Origin: Planctomycetota bacterium
GTDB lineage: Bacteria > Planctomycetota > UBA1135 > UBA2386
Direction: 5' to 3'
Assembly: GCA_016713175.1 (NCBI GenBank)
Contig: JADJPQ010000002.1
Span: 124,001 to 188,000 of the forward strand
DNA length: 64,000 nucleotides
Under the pieces are notes generated by a model. The model saw nothing but the letters and a program-made list of their open reading frames with translations. It was not told the origin of the DNA and did no database searches. Each line of letters opens with the position of its first letter. Positions within the stretch are counted from its first letter, which is position 1. Of this stretch, positions 1 to 8,229 are shown in pieces. The position numbers and the translations under genes were made by a program.

Positions 1-275
1 GCTATCGGATCCAGCAGCAGGCGCTGAGCCTCGCCGAGCAACGCGTCGAGGCAACCACCGATCTCTACGCCGCCGGCCGCGTGCAGGCGCTCGAAAAGCT
101 CGACGCCCAGGACTCGTTGCTGCAGGCGCAGCTCGATGTCACCGCCGCCATCGTCGATTACCAGGTCGCGCGACTCGAGCTGTTGCGCGACCTCGAAGGC
201 ATCGCTCTCGAACCCAAGGGACTGCGCTTCGACCCGGCCTTGCCGATTCCGCAGCTGCGTTCCACGGAAGACTGA
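1..275 (+). CDS. TolC-family outer-membrane efflux protein, C-terminal end (partial)
   Basis: The frame is open from the left edge (first full codon at base 3) to the TGA at 273-275, so only about the last 90 residues are visible. They form long amphipathic helices containing QALEKLDAQDSLLQAQLD and ARLELLRDLEGI, as in the final coiled-coil helix of TolC-type outer-membrane channels. A membrane fusion protein begins three bases after the stop, followed by an ABC ATPase and permease. This would be the outer-membrane exit duct of a tripartite export system. The family call rests on a fragment plus context. Confidence 0.75.
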   Translation, partial: YRIQQQALSLAEQRVEATTDLYAAGRVQALEKLDAQDSLLQAQLDVTAAIVDYQVARLELLRDLEGIALEPKGLRFDPALPIPQLRSTED

Positions 276-278
276 ACC

Positions 279-2507
279 ATGAACCACGTCCGCTTCCCTC
301 GCCCGATCGCCCGACCGGCCATCCTGTATGCCGCCGTGCTGGCTGCGCTCGCGGCCTGCGGCGACTCTTCGGGTCCGGCGCAGCCCGATCCCAACCTCTA
401 CCGGATCGTCAAGAAGGACCTGCAGATCACGGTCAAGGAGAACGCCGAGATGCAGGCGCAGCGCGAGACGATCGTGCGCTCCGAGGTCGAAGGCCAGTCG
501 ACGGTGATCTTCATCATCCCGGAAGGCAGCTACGTCCAGAAGGGCGACAAGCTGGTCGAACTCGACGTCAGCGAGTTGACCGAGAAGCGCGGCACACAGG
601 GTATCTCGGTCGGCAAGGCCGAGGCCGCACTGGCGCAGGCGCGCAAGGAGAAGGAGATCCTGCAGAAGGAGCTGGTCGCCAAGGAGAACACCGCGCGATC
701 GCAGCTCCGCATCGCCGAGATGGAACTCGACAAGCTGCTCGGCCGCCGTTCGGAAGCCACCGGCTCCGACGAGGGCAAGAACGCCGAGATGGTGAAGAAG
801 CTCGGCGAACTGGTCAACACGGCGCCGGACAGCGGGCCAACGGCAGTGCCGGCGGATGCCAGCGCCAAGACCGGCGACACGCCGCCGCCCACGATGCTGG
901 TCAAGCAGATCGATCCGCGCAACTACAAGCCGCTGGTCGACAAGTTGCATGAGCTGCTGGCCGTCGAAGGCGACGCCATCGGCGGGCTGCAGCGCGACAT
1001 GGGCGACCTGGCCAACAAGGTGCTGCAGCAGGTCGACCAGATCCGTCTGGCGATGGCCGACCTGAAGGTCAAGGAAGACACCTTCGGCTACAGCGAGAAG
1101 CTCGCCAGCAAGTCGTTCATCACCCGCAACGAACTCGAGAAGGACCGGCTCGCCTGGCAGAGCCAATCGTCCAAGGTCACGCTGGCGTGGAATGACCTCG
1201 ACCTGCTGATCAACTACGAACTCGCCAAGGAGCGCATCAAGCTCGAGGACGATCGCGCCAACGCGCGACTCGAACTCGAACGCGTGCTCGCGTCCAACGA
1301 TGCAGCGGTCACCAAGGCCGACAGCGAACTGCAGAGCAAGGACCTGGAGTTCAAGCTGGCCAAGGAGCGGCTGGAGAACCTCGACCGGCAGATCAACAGC
1401 GCCATCATGTATGCGCCGACGCCGGGCCTGGTCGTCTACGCGCGCATCGATCGCGACCGCCGCGGGGGCGAAGCGGTGCGCGAGGGCGTCCAGGTGCGCG
1501 AACGCCAGGAGCTGATCGTGCTGCCGGACACGACCAAGATGCGCTGCGTGCTGAAGGTCCAGGAGGCGCAGGTGGCGATGGTCAAGATCGGTCAGCCGGC
1601 CTACATCCAGGTCGAAGCCCGGGTCGGCGAGACGTTCACCGGCCGCGTCACCAACGTCGCGCCGACCGCCGACTCCAACAGTGGCTGGATGAGCAGCGAC
1701 CGCAAGGTCTACACCACGGTCGTCGAACTCGACAGCGACAACCCGGACGCGACGCTGCGTTCGCGCATGGCGGCGGCCGTGACGGTCGTCGTCGACACGA
1801 TCAAGGACACCCTGGCGGTGCCGCTGCAGGCAGTCCGGCGCGATCGCTCGGTCAACTACGTCTGGACGAAAACGGCGACCGGGCCAAAGGCGGTCGAGGT
1901 CACCGTCGGCCACCACAATGCCGAACAAGTCGAGATCAAGAAGGGCATCGCCGAGGGCGACGTCGTCTACCTGACGCCACCGCCCGGGATCGACGAACCG
2001 AAGTTCGAGCAGCCGGCGCTGCCGACGCCAGCTCCGCTGGCAACCTCGTCGGGCAACCAGACCGCGCCTTCGCCCCAAGGCAATGGCCCCGCCGACGGCA
2101 ACCGCGACGGCCAGGGCGGCACTGGCAACGGCCGGCAGCGCGGACCGGGCGGCATGGGGCCGACCAAGAAGTTCGCGGAGATGACCCCGGAAGAACTGAC
2201 CAATTATCGCGAGCAGCGCCTCACGATGTGGCAGGGCATGATCGACCGGCTGCGCGACTCGGACCCGGAGCGCGCCCAGAGCATCGAGGACAACGTAAGT
2301 GCGCTGCGTGCTGCCCTCGAAGCCAACAAACTCGAGGAGGCGCAGGCACTCGCGGACAAGATGCGGACGCTGATGCCACGTCGCACCAACGGCGGTGGCA
2401 ATGGCCCCGGCGGAGGCAATGGCCCCGGCGGTGGCAACGGCCAGGGCGGCGCCGGCAACGAGGAGCGCGGCGAACGCGGCGGCCGCGGCAACCGCGGCGG
2501 CAACTGA
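279..2507 (+). CDS. HlyD/MacA-type membrane fusion lipoprotein with Gly-rich tail
   Basis: Periplasmic adaptor expected to link the inner-membrane ABC transporter encoded next to the TolC-like duct. The N-terminus has a lipobox (LAALAAC, Cys at about residue 26). A first lipoyl half-motif (VEGQSTVIFIIPEGSYVQKG) lies near residues 65-90. A very long alpha-hairpin fills about 100-370, the second lipoyl half (MYAPTPGLVVYA) is near 375, and a beta-barrel follows. At 742 residues it is much longer than typical MacA (about 370-400). From about 600 it carries an extra Pro/Gly/Asn-rich segment, a charged helical stretch, and a Gly-Asn-Arg-rich tail. GGAAG before the ATG is a possible ribosome binding site. 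Confidence 0.88.
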   Translation: MNHVRFPRPIARPAILYAAVLAALAACGDSSGPAQPDPNLYRIVKKDLQITVKENAEMQAQRETIVRSEVEGQSTVIFIIPEGSYVQKGDKLVELDVSELTEKRGTQGISVGKAEAALAQARKEKEILQKELVAKENTARSQLRIAEMELDKLLGRRSEATGSDEGKNAEMVKKLGELVNTAPDSGPTAVPADASAKTGDTPPPTMLVKQIDPRNYKPLVDKLHELLAVEGDAIGGLQRDMGDLANKVLQQVDQIRLAMADLKVKEDTFGYSEKLASKSFITRNELEKDRLAWQSQSSKVTLAWNDLDLLINYELAKERIKLEDDRANARLELERVLASNDAAVTKADSELQSKDLEFKLAKERLENLDRQINSAIMYAPTPGLVVYARIDRDRRGGEAVREGVQVRERQELIVLPDTTKMRCVLKVQEAQVAMVKIGQPAYIQVEARVGETFTGRVTNVAPTADSNSGWMSSDRKVYTTVVELDSDNPDATLRSRMAAAVTVVVDTIKDTLAVPLQAVRRDRSVNYVWTKTATGPKAVEVTVGHHNAEQVEIKKGIAEGDVVYLTPPPGIDEPKFEQPALPTPAPLATSSGNQTAPSPQGNGPADGNRDGQGGTGNGRQRGPGGMGPTKKFAEMTPEELTNYREQRLTMWQGMIDRLRDSDPERAQSIEDNVSALRAALEANKLEEAQALADKMRTLMPRRTNGGGNGPGGGNGPGGGNGQGGAGNEERGERGGRGNRGGN

Positions 2508-2516
2508 GTCGATCGC

Positions 2517-3236
2517 ATGACCGACTCCCGCCCCGTCATCGCCGAGTTCGTCGACGTCCACCGTCACTACGTGATGGGCGACAACGTCGTCAAGGCGCTC
2601 GCCGGCGTGTCCGTCCAGGTCAAGAAAGGCGACTACCTGGCGATCATGGGCCGCTCGGGCTCGGGCAAGAGCACGATGCTGAACATCCTCGGCTGCCTCG
2701 ACCGGCCCACGCAGGGCGCCTACCTGGTCGGCGGCCGCGACGTGTCGCGACTGTCCGACGACGCGCTGTCCGAGGTCCGTGGCCACGAGATCGGCTTCAT
2801 CTTCCAGTCGTTCAACCTGATCCCGCAGCTGACGGTGCTCGAGAACCTCGAAGTGCCGCTGTTCTACCAGGGCCGGATCGGCCCCGAGTCACGGGCCAAG
2901 GCCGAACATCTGGCGACGCGCGTCGGCCTCGCCGGCCGGCTGGACCACAAGCCGATGGAACTGTCCGGCGGGCAGCAGCAACGCGTCGCGATCGCCCGCG
3001 CCCTGATGAACGACCCGTTGTTCCTGCTCGCCGACGAGGCGACCGGCAACCTCGACTCCAACACCGAACGCGAGATCCTCGACCTGCTCGACGAACTGCG
3101 GGCCGAAGGCGTCACCATCGTCATCGTCACCCACAACGCCAAGGTCGCCGAACGCGCCGACCGGACGCTGTGGCTGAAGGACGGCACGGTCGAGTGCTTC
3201 GTCGACAACCGCAAGACGCAGGCGGTGCCCTCGTGA
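2517..3236 (+). CDS. MacB/LolD-type ABC transporter ATP-binding protein
   Basis: ATPase subunit of the export operon, 239 residues, the usual length for a stand-alone LolD/MacB-type ATPase. Walker A is GRSGSGKST near residue 45. The Q-loop is in FIFQSFNLIPQLTVLENLEVPL, the signature is LSGGQQQRVAIARAL, and Walker B is LFLLADEATGNLD. The ADEATGNLD form and the NLIPQLTVLENLEVP region are typical of the lipoprotein/macrolide exporter subfamily. It starts 9 bases after the fusion protein, and its TGA overlaps the GTG of the permease (GTGA), which suggests translational coupling. Confidence 0.93.
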   Translation: MTDSRPVIAEFVDVHRHYVMGDNVVKALAGVSVQVKKGDYLAIMGRSGSGKSTMLNILGCLDRPTQGAYLVGGRDVSRLSDDALSEVRGHEIGFIFQSFNLIPQLTVLENLEVPLFYQGRIGPESRAKAEHLATRVGLAGRLDHKPMELSGGQQQRVAIARALMNDPLFLLADEATGNLDSNTEREILDLLDELRAEGVTIVIVTHNAKVAERADRTLWLKDGTVECFVDNRKTQAVPS

Positions 3237-4525
3237 TCGGCGATCTCGGGCGGACGATCCGGCTCGGCCTGAAGAGCCTGCTGTTGCACAAGCTCCGCAG
3301 CTCGCTGACCACCGCCGGCATCCTGTTCGGCGTCGCGTCGGTGATCGCGATGCTCGCCGTCGGTGAAGGCGCCAGCCAGGACGCGTTGATGCGCTTCCGC
3401 GACATGGGCGTCACCAACGTACTGATCCGCAGCAAGAAGCCCGAGGAGACCCAGCAGAGCTCGAGCAGCTCGGGCATGAGCATCCTCGGCTACGGTCTGT
3501 TCTACAAGGAAGCCGACCGGATCGCGGACGCCCTGCCGTCCGCGACGGTGGTGCGCGTTCGCGAAGTCCAGCGCGGCTTGATGCGCAGCGAGAACTGGGT
3601 CAGCTCGATCGTGATCGGCACCGAACCCGCGTTCCTGCCGGTGACCAACATGCAGATCGCCGAGGGTCGCTGGCTGACCGACCTCGACCTGTCGCGCCAG
3701 GCGAACGTCTGCGTGCTCGGCGCCAGTCTGGCGCGCGCGCTGTTCCCGCTGGAGAACCCGATCGACCAGACGGTGCTGGCGGGCACCGAGGACCGCTTCC
3801 GCATCATCGGCGTGCTCGAGTACCAGGGTCGCGCGGCCGGGGCATCGGGCACCACCTACGACGAATGCGCGTTCGTGCCGATGACCAGTTCACGGCGGCG
3901 CTTTGGCGACACGGTGCGCAACCTGTCGACCAACCGTTTCGAGGCGGTCGAACTGCACGAGATCAAGGTCCGCCTGGAGACTTCGGAAGAGGTCGAGTCG
4001 GCGGCCGCGGTGCTGCGCGACATGCTGCTGCCGAAGTCCGATCCGGCGATCGGCGGCATGGCGCCGCACGTCAAGGCTGGCGACGTCGAGATCACCGTGC
4101 CGCTCGAACTGCTGAAGCAGGAAGAGGCCAGCAAGCGGATGTTCAACATCGTGCTCGCGGTGATCGCCAGCATCAGCCTGCTGGTCGGCGGCATCGGCAT
4201 CATGAACGTGATGCTGGCGACGGTGACCGAACGGACGCGCGAGATCGGCATCCGGCGGGCGCTCGGCGCCAAGAAGAAGCACATCATCCAGCAGTTCCTG
4301 GTCGAGGCCGGCGTGCTCTCGGCCCTTGGTGGCCTGGTCGGTGTCGGCCTGGGCCTGCTGATCCCCGACCTGATCACGCGCTTCTTCGACCAGCGGACCG
4401 ACGTGCTGCCGCAGCACGTGCTGCTGGCGTTCGGAATCTCGGCGGCCGTCGGCGTCGTGTTCGGGATCTACCCGGCGTGGCGCGCGGCGAACATGGATCC
4501 GGTCGAGGCGCTGCGGCACGAGTGA
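3233..4525 (+). CDS. FtsX/MacB-type ABC transporter permease
   Basis: Inner-membrane permease, 430 residues. GTG at 3233 overlaps the ATPase stop by four bases and gives VIGDLGRTIRLGLKSLLLHK before the first membrane segment. The topology is MacB-like: one N-terminal helix (about 20-45), a large periplasmic domain (about 50-285), then three C-terminal helices. The FtsX-domain motif GIGIMNVMLATVTERTREIG and the following IRRALGAKK are clear. With its partners it should form a MacAB-TolC-type pump using ATP in the cytoplasm to drive a periplasmic adaptor. The substrate cannot be deduced. Confidence 0.92.
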   Translation: MIGDLGRTIRLGLKSLLLHKLRSSLTTAGILFGVASVIAMLAVGEGASQDALMRFRDMGVTNVLIRSKKPEETQQSSSSSGMSILGYGLFYKEADRIADALPSATVVRVREVQRGLMRSENWVSSIVIGTEPAFLPVTNMQIAEGRWLTDLDLSRQANVCVLGASLARALFPLENPIDQTVLAGTEDRFRIIGVLEYQGRAAGASGTTYDECAFVPMTSSRRRFGDTVRNLSTNRFEAVELHEIKVRLETSEEVESAAAVLRDMLLPKSDPAIGGMAPHVKAGDVEITVPLELLKQEEASKRMFNIVLAVIASISLLVGGIGIMNVMLATVTERTREIGIRRALGAKKKHIIQQFLVEAGVLSALGGLVGVGLGLLIPDLITRFFDQRTDVLPQHVLLAFGISAAVGVVFGIYPAWRAANMDPVEALRHE

Positions 4526-4541
4526 CGCGCGACGAGCGCGA

Positions 4542-5297
4542 CTACTTGCCCGCTTCCTTGCCGGTCGGCGCGTTCTTCGCTGCCTCCTTGGCCGCCGCCT
4601 CCGCCGTCGCGAACGACTTCTCCGACGCCTGGATCAACGCCGCGGCTTCGTCGCGCCCGCCGAAGCCCTTGCAGGTCAGCGCACCGGGCCCTTTGTAGCC
4701 CTCGAACCAGGTCTGCAGGATCGACGTGATGCCCGGGTACTTCTCGTCGAGTTCGCCGACCGAATCCGCATCCGCCAACGGCGAATCCGGCGTCACCGCG
4801 ATCAGCTTGTCGTCCTTCTCGCCATTCTCGATCAGCCGGATCGTGCCGAGGACCTTGACGGCGATGACGGTGCCGCGCGGCAACGACGGGCCGAGCACCA
4901 GGATATCGAGCGGATCGCCGTCACCGCCCTGGTCGCGACCGAGCAGTGCCCGCGGCACGATGCCGTAGTTGGCCGGGTAGCCGAGGTATTGGACGAACCG
5001 CGGCTTGCCGTTCTTGATGTCCCAGCGCATCACGCCGTCGAGCTTGACCTCCCACTTCTCGGTGGCACCGGTCGGGATCTCGACGACGGCGGACACCAGC
5101 CCCTCGGCGGGCCGGATCGGCGGACCGCGCAGGAAGTCGATCGGCGAACGGATCGTCATCGAGTCCGCAAACGACAACCCCGGTGCCAACGGCACCGTGG
5201 AGACCGGCGCGGGATCCTGGGTCGGAGCGACTGCCTTGGCTTCCTGGGCGAGAGCCGGCAGCGCGAAGTAGAACAACGACAGCGTGCGTAGCCTCAT
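4542..5297 (-). CDS. ppa: Exported family I inorganic pyrophosphatase
   Basis: Hydrolyses pyrophosphate to two phosphates. Family I features are present: EIPTGATEKWEVKLD, then NYGIVPRALLGRDQGGDGDPLD, with the metal-binding Asp cluster DGDPLD, then a VKVLG core strand. The start was placed at the ATG on 5297-5295 because it gives a clean signal peptide (MRLRTLSLFYFALPALAQ), for 251 residues. Most family I enzymes are cytoplasmic and about 175 residues long. This one has a signal peptide, a Pro/Ala linker and a C-terminal Ala/Lys-rich extension, so a periplasmic enzyme is inferred. It converges with the export operon, with stops 16 bases apart. Confidence 0.93.
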   Translation of the reverse strand: MRLRTLSLFYFALPALAQEAKAVAPTQDPAPVSTVPLAPGLSFADSMTIRSPIDFLRGPPIRPAEGLVSAVVEIPTGATEKWEVKLDGVMRWDIKNGKPRFVQYLGYPANYGIVPRALLGRDQGGDGDPLDILVLGPSLPRGTVIAVKVLGTIRLIENGEKDDKLIAVTPDSPLADADSVGELDEKYPGITSILQTWFEGYKGPGALTCKGFGGRDEAAALIQASEKSFATAEAAAKEAAKNAPTGKEAGK

Positions 5298-5361
5298 GGC
5301 GGGGAGACTACGCACCGGCAGGGCGGCTGGCGAACACGGCAGCGTGAAGCTCGCGTGGGGG

Positions 5362-5391
5362 TCGACGCCGTCGAGGCGGCCCCGGTACAAT
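5362..5391 (+). promoter_or_regulatory. Possible sigma70-type promoter in the ppa-phnE spacer
   Basis: TACAAT at 5386-5391 is preceded by TCGACG at 5362-5367 with an 18-base spacer. The -10 box is good and the -35 is weak. A start near 5398 would transcribe the paired sequences at 5395-5498 on the plus strand, where no protein gene is seen. This is a motif call only. Confidence 0.35.
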
Positions 5392-5394
5392 AAA

Positions 5395-5498
5395 GAGGGC
5401 TCTCCACCTCGCCCCCGGAGTCGCGAACACCGTGTTCGCTTCTCCTCAGTGGAGAGCCTCGTTTGTGTCCGGCGGCAGGAGCACTCCGGCCGCCGGAC
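5395..5498 (+). ncRNA. Candidate structured RNA (two hairpins) between ppa and phnE
   Basis: Two perfect inverted repeats lie side by side. GGCTCTCCAC (5398-5407) pairs with GTGGAGAGCC (5449-5458). Inside it, GCGAAC (5423-5428) pairs with GTTCGC (5434-5439), and GGAG (5417-5420) with CTCC (5442-5445), giving one long interrupted hairpin. GTCCGGCGGC (5467-5476) then pairs with GCCGCCGGAC (5489-5498) around a 12-base loop. No protein frame is convincing here. It may be a small plus-strand RNA behind the TACAAT box. Alternatively, on the minus strand it could be a terminator or attenuator after phnE, since the first hairpin is then followed by CTCTTTATT. It does not show the conserved SRP RNA loop, and I cannot place it in a known family. 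Confidence 0.4.
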
Positions 5499-5589
5499 GC
5501 CCTCAACTAGGAACGCCGACGTACGGGGTTTCACTCCGCACGAAAAAAACGGTCCGCCTGGTCATCGGCTCGGCGACCGGCGCGCGGCT

Positions 5590-6378
5590 TCAGATCCGGC
5601 TGCGCAGCCAGCCGCTCAGGCGCTCGACCGCGAACACCATCGCGAACACGTAGGCGATGATCATCGACGCGCGGTCGTACTGGAACATCTCCATGGCGGT
5701 CTTCAGCTCGACACCGATGCCGCCGGCACCGACGAGACCAAGGACCACCGACGCGCGCACGGCCTTCTCGACCGCGAACAATGCCGTATTCGTCATCGCC
5801 GGCAACGCCGCCGGCAACGTCGCACAGGCGAACACACTGACGTTGCGCGCGCCCATGGCCGTCAGTGCCTCCGGCGGCCCCTGGTCCGTCTCCTCGAAGG
5901 CGTCGGCGAAGAACCGCCCACAGAAGCCGATCGTCTCGACCACCAGCGTCAGCACACCCGCGAACGGTCCGAGCCCGACCCAGACGATGAACAAGAGCGC
6001 CCAGACCAGGTCCGGCACGGTTCGAACGAACGTCACCAGCCCACGCGTGAGCGCGTGCACGAAGCGGTTCGGGGCATGGTTCTTCGCCGCCAGGACGGCC
6101 ACCGGTACCGACAACACGACGCCGATCGCGCACCCGACCAACGCCATCTGCAGGGTCTCCAGCATCCGCCAGGAGATCGGCACGAAGCGATCCCAGTTGG
6201 GTCGCATCTGACCGAGCACTTCGAGCATCGCCGGGAAGCCGTCCCACAGTTCCCCCGGCCGGATCTTCAGCATCGCCAACGACCAGGCCAGGAACGCCAG
6301 CAACGCGACGAACGTCAACAGGCTGCCGGGCCGCGGCCACGACCAGCGGGCCGGCAAGCGGCCATGGGACTCACTCAT
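5590..6378 (-). CDS. phnE: PhnE-type phosphonate ABC transporter permease
   Basis: Inner-membrane permease, 262 residues, the normal PhnE size. There are about six hydrophobic segments. The cytoplasmic EAA loop (EALTAMGARNVSVFACATLP) precedes a conserved glycine-rich segment (LGLVGAGGIGVEL) characteristic of PhnE. The start ATG (6378-6376) lies inside the end of phnC, an 8-base overlap, so the pair is probably translationally coupled. Expected role: uptake of phosphonate, phosphite or a related phosphorus oxyanion with PhnC and PhnD. Confidence 0.9.
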   Translation of the reverse strand: MSESHGRLPARWSWPRPGSLLTFVALLAFLAWSLAMLKIRPGELWDGFPAMLEVLGQMRPNWDRFVPISWRMLETLQMALVGCAIGVVLSVPVAVLAAKNHAPNRFVHALTRGLVTFVRTVPDLVWALLFIVWVGLGPFAGVLTLVVETIGFCGRFFADAFEETDQGPPEALTAMGARNVSVFACATLPAALPAMTNTALFAVEKAVRASVVLGLVGAGGIGVELKTAMEMFQYDRASMIIAYVFAMVFAVERLSGWLRSRI

Positions 6379-7138
6379 ACAACCCCCGCAGTTCCTCGAT
6401 TTGCACTCCGGTCGCCGGCACGTCGCGCTCGATGCGCCCGGCCCGCAGCGCGATCAGCCGGTCGGCGTAGCGCACCGCGTGCTCGAGGTTGTGCGACACG
6501 AATACCAGGGTCAGACCCTGCTGCCCGACCAGACGGCAGAACATCTCCATCACCTCGTCGGCGGCGACCGGGTCCAGGCTGGCCACCGGTTCGTCCGCGA
6601 GGATCGTCGTCGGCTGCTGCATCAGCGCCCTGGCGATCGCGACCCGCTGCGACTGCCCGCCGGACAGCTGGCCGGCCCGGCGGTCGGCCAGATGCGCGAG
6701 CCCGACCATGTCCAGACACGTCAGTGCCCGTTCGCGTTCGGCTGCCGGCGCCCACGATTGTCGCCAGACCCGGAACGACAGCCCGCGGGCCAACGCGCCG
6801 TGCAGCACGTTGGTCAGCACGGACAACCGCGGCACCAGGTTGTGCTTCTGGAACACCAGCCCGACGCGGGCGCGGACTCGACGCAACCCCCGGCCGCGCA
6901 GACCGGTGACCTGGACTCCGCCGATGTCGACGGTGCCGGCATCCGGTTCGATCAACCGGAGCATGCAGCGGAGCAGCGTGCTCTTGCCACAGCCATTGGC
7001 GCCGAGCAGCGCCACCCGCTCCCCGGATCGAATGCTGAGCGTGACATCCTGCAGTACCGGCACCCGCCCACCCTGGAACGACTTCCTGAGTCCGCGCACC
7101 GCCAGGGCGATGTCCGCGCCTACGGCGATGGCAGTCAC
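6371..7138 (-). CDS. phnC: PhnC-type phosphonate ABC transporter ATP-binding protein
   Basis: ATPase of the importer, 255 residues. Walker A is LGANGCGKSTLL, the signature LSGGQSQRVAIARAL, Walker B TILADEPVASLDP, and the switch His is in FVSHNLEHAVRYADR. The ADEPVASLDP Walker B and the GLVFQKHNLVPRLSVLTNVLHG region match the PhnC subfamily. GTG at 7138 is chosen because it overlaps the phnD stop (GTGA) and starts just before the first strand. Longer frames upstream only read antisense-type sequence through phnD. Confidence 0.9.
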   Translation of the reverse strand: MTAIAVGADIALAVRGLRKSFQGGRVPVLQDVTLSIRSGERVALLGANGCGKSTLLRCMLRLIEPDAGTVDIGGVQVTGLRGRGLRRVRARVGLVFQKHNLVPRLSVLTNVLHGALARGLSFRVWRQSWAPAAERERALTCLDMVGLAHLADRRAGQLSGGQSQRVAIARALMQQPTTILADEPVASLDPVAADEVMEMFCRLVGQQGLTLVFVSHNLEHAVRYADRLIALRAGRIERDVPATGVQIEELRGLYE

Positions 7139-8037
7139 TTCTCGAGGAACTCCGAGTACTCGGGATAACCCGCGGTCTTGTACATCGACCGGACGTAGTC
7201 GTAGTCCTGGTCGCGGACGGTCGGGATGAACTTCATGCCGCCGTAGCGCTTCTTGTTGTCGGCACCCTGCAGGATGCCCTGGATCAACGCGTCGGATTGC
7301 TCGACGAACGCCTTGCGAACCTTCGCCACGCAATCTTCGGCGACGTGCGCCCCGGCGAGCAGCACGTCGTGCGGCAGATCCCGCCCGCGCAGGATCACCC
7401 GGTAGTGTCCCGGTTGCGGCCCGCCCTTCTTCGCGTCTTCGTCGCGCAGCTTGGCGAACTTCTCGGCGCCGAGCCCCATCGCCGCGACATCCCCGCGCTT
7501 CAGCGCTTCGAACGCCACCGGCGTCAGCAGGTGCAGCGGCTCGTACTGCGCCGGGTCGACTCCGGCATCGGCGATCAGCTGCATCGGTCCGAGGTGACCC
7601 GACGTGGAACCGACCGTGGCGAACGCCACCTTCTTGCCCGCGAGATCCTTGGCGGTCTGGTACGGCGAATCGGCCAGCACGATCACGGCCGAGAAGTAGT
7701 CCGGTCGCGAGAAGCCCACCACCGGCCGCGCATCGGACCGCTTCTTCATCACCACGTATTCCGCCGGCCCGGTCAGCACGAAATCGACGCGCTTGAACTT
7801 CAGTCCCTCGGCGGCCGCGGCCCGGTTGGTGACCGGGTAGAACTCGATCTTCATGCCGCAGGCCTGTTCGATCGCCGCGGCAAACGCACCCCATTCGCTC
7901 TGCAGGTGCTCGAGACCGACGATCTCGGTGACGGCGAACCGGATCGTCTCGGGGAACGGCTCCGGGACGTGGCCGGCCGTCGGCGACGGCGGCTCGGGCG
8001 ACAGGGCCAACAACAGGGCCAGGGCGAGGACACGCAT
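7135..8037 (-). CDS. phnD: PhnD-type phosphate/phosphonate-binding protein
   Basis: Periplasmic solute-binding protein, 300 residues. It starts at the ATG 8037-8035, with CGGAG eight bases upstream and a short hydrophobic signal (MRVLALALLLALS). PhnD-family features include LQSEWGAFAAAIEQACGMKI, the DFVLTGPAEYVVMKK segment, and KDLAGKKVAFATVGSTSGHLGP. It is the first gene of a phnD-phnC-phnE unit whose genes overlap. No C-P lyase or phosphonatase genes lie next to it, so the ligand (phosphonate, phosphite or other) is open. Confidence 0.88.
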   Translation of the reverse strand: MRVLALALLLALSPEPPSPTAGHVPEPFPETIRFAVTEIVGLEHLQSEWGAFAAAIEQACGMKIEFYPVTNRAAAAEGLKFKRVDFVLTGPAEYVVMKKRSDARPVVGFSRPDYFSAVIVLADSPYQTAKDLAGKKVAFATVGSTSGHLGPMQLIADAGVDPAQYEPLHLLTPVAFEALKRGDVAAMGLGAEKFAKLRDEDAKKGGPQPGHYRVILRGRDLPHDVLLAGAHVAEDCVAKVRKAFVEQSDALIQGILQGADNKKRYGGMKFIPTVRDQDYDYVRSMYKTAGYPEYSEFLEK

Positions 8038-8194
8038 GGGCGGAACTCCGGGGGTCACAACGGGGCGCCGCATTCTTGATCGTCTCCTCATCGGAGCTTC
8101 TTGGAACAAGCCGTGGCGTGCCCGACCAACAAGAGAATCACCCAACTCATGAAGACGACATGAAGGATCCATGAGGGTTGCGCGACGGTCGCCG

Positions 8195-8223
8195 GCGACA
8201 TCGCGGCCGCCTCGACCTACCAT
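8195..8223 (+). promoter_or_regulatory. Promoter-like elements immediately before the amidohydrolase
   Basis: GCGACA at 8195-8200 and TACCAT at 8218-8223 are separated by 17 bases. Only six bases lie between TACCAT and the ATG at 8230. A transcript starting at the usual distance would begin at or next to the start codon, that is, leaderless. No Shine-Dalgarno sequence is visible. Confidence 0.4.
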
Positions 8224-8229
8224 CCCGGC

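Noticed and set aside
5398..5498. Signal recognition particle RNA, 6S RNA or tRNA in the ppa-phnE spacer
   Set aside because: The conserved SRP apical loop sequence is absent, the size and bubble pattern of 6S RNA cannot be shown, and there is no T-loop consensus. It is kept only as an unassigned structured candidate.
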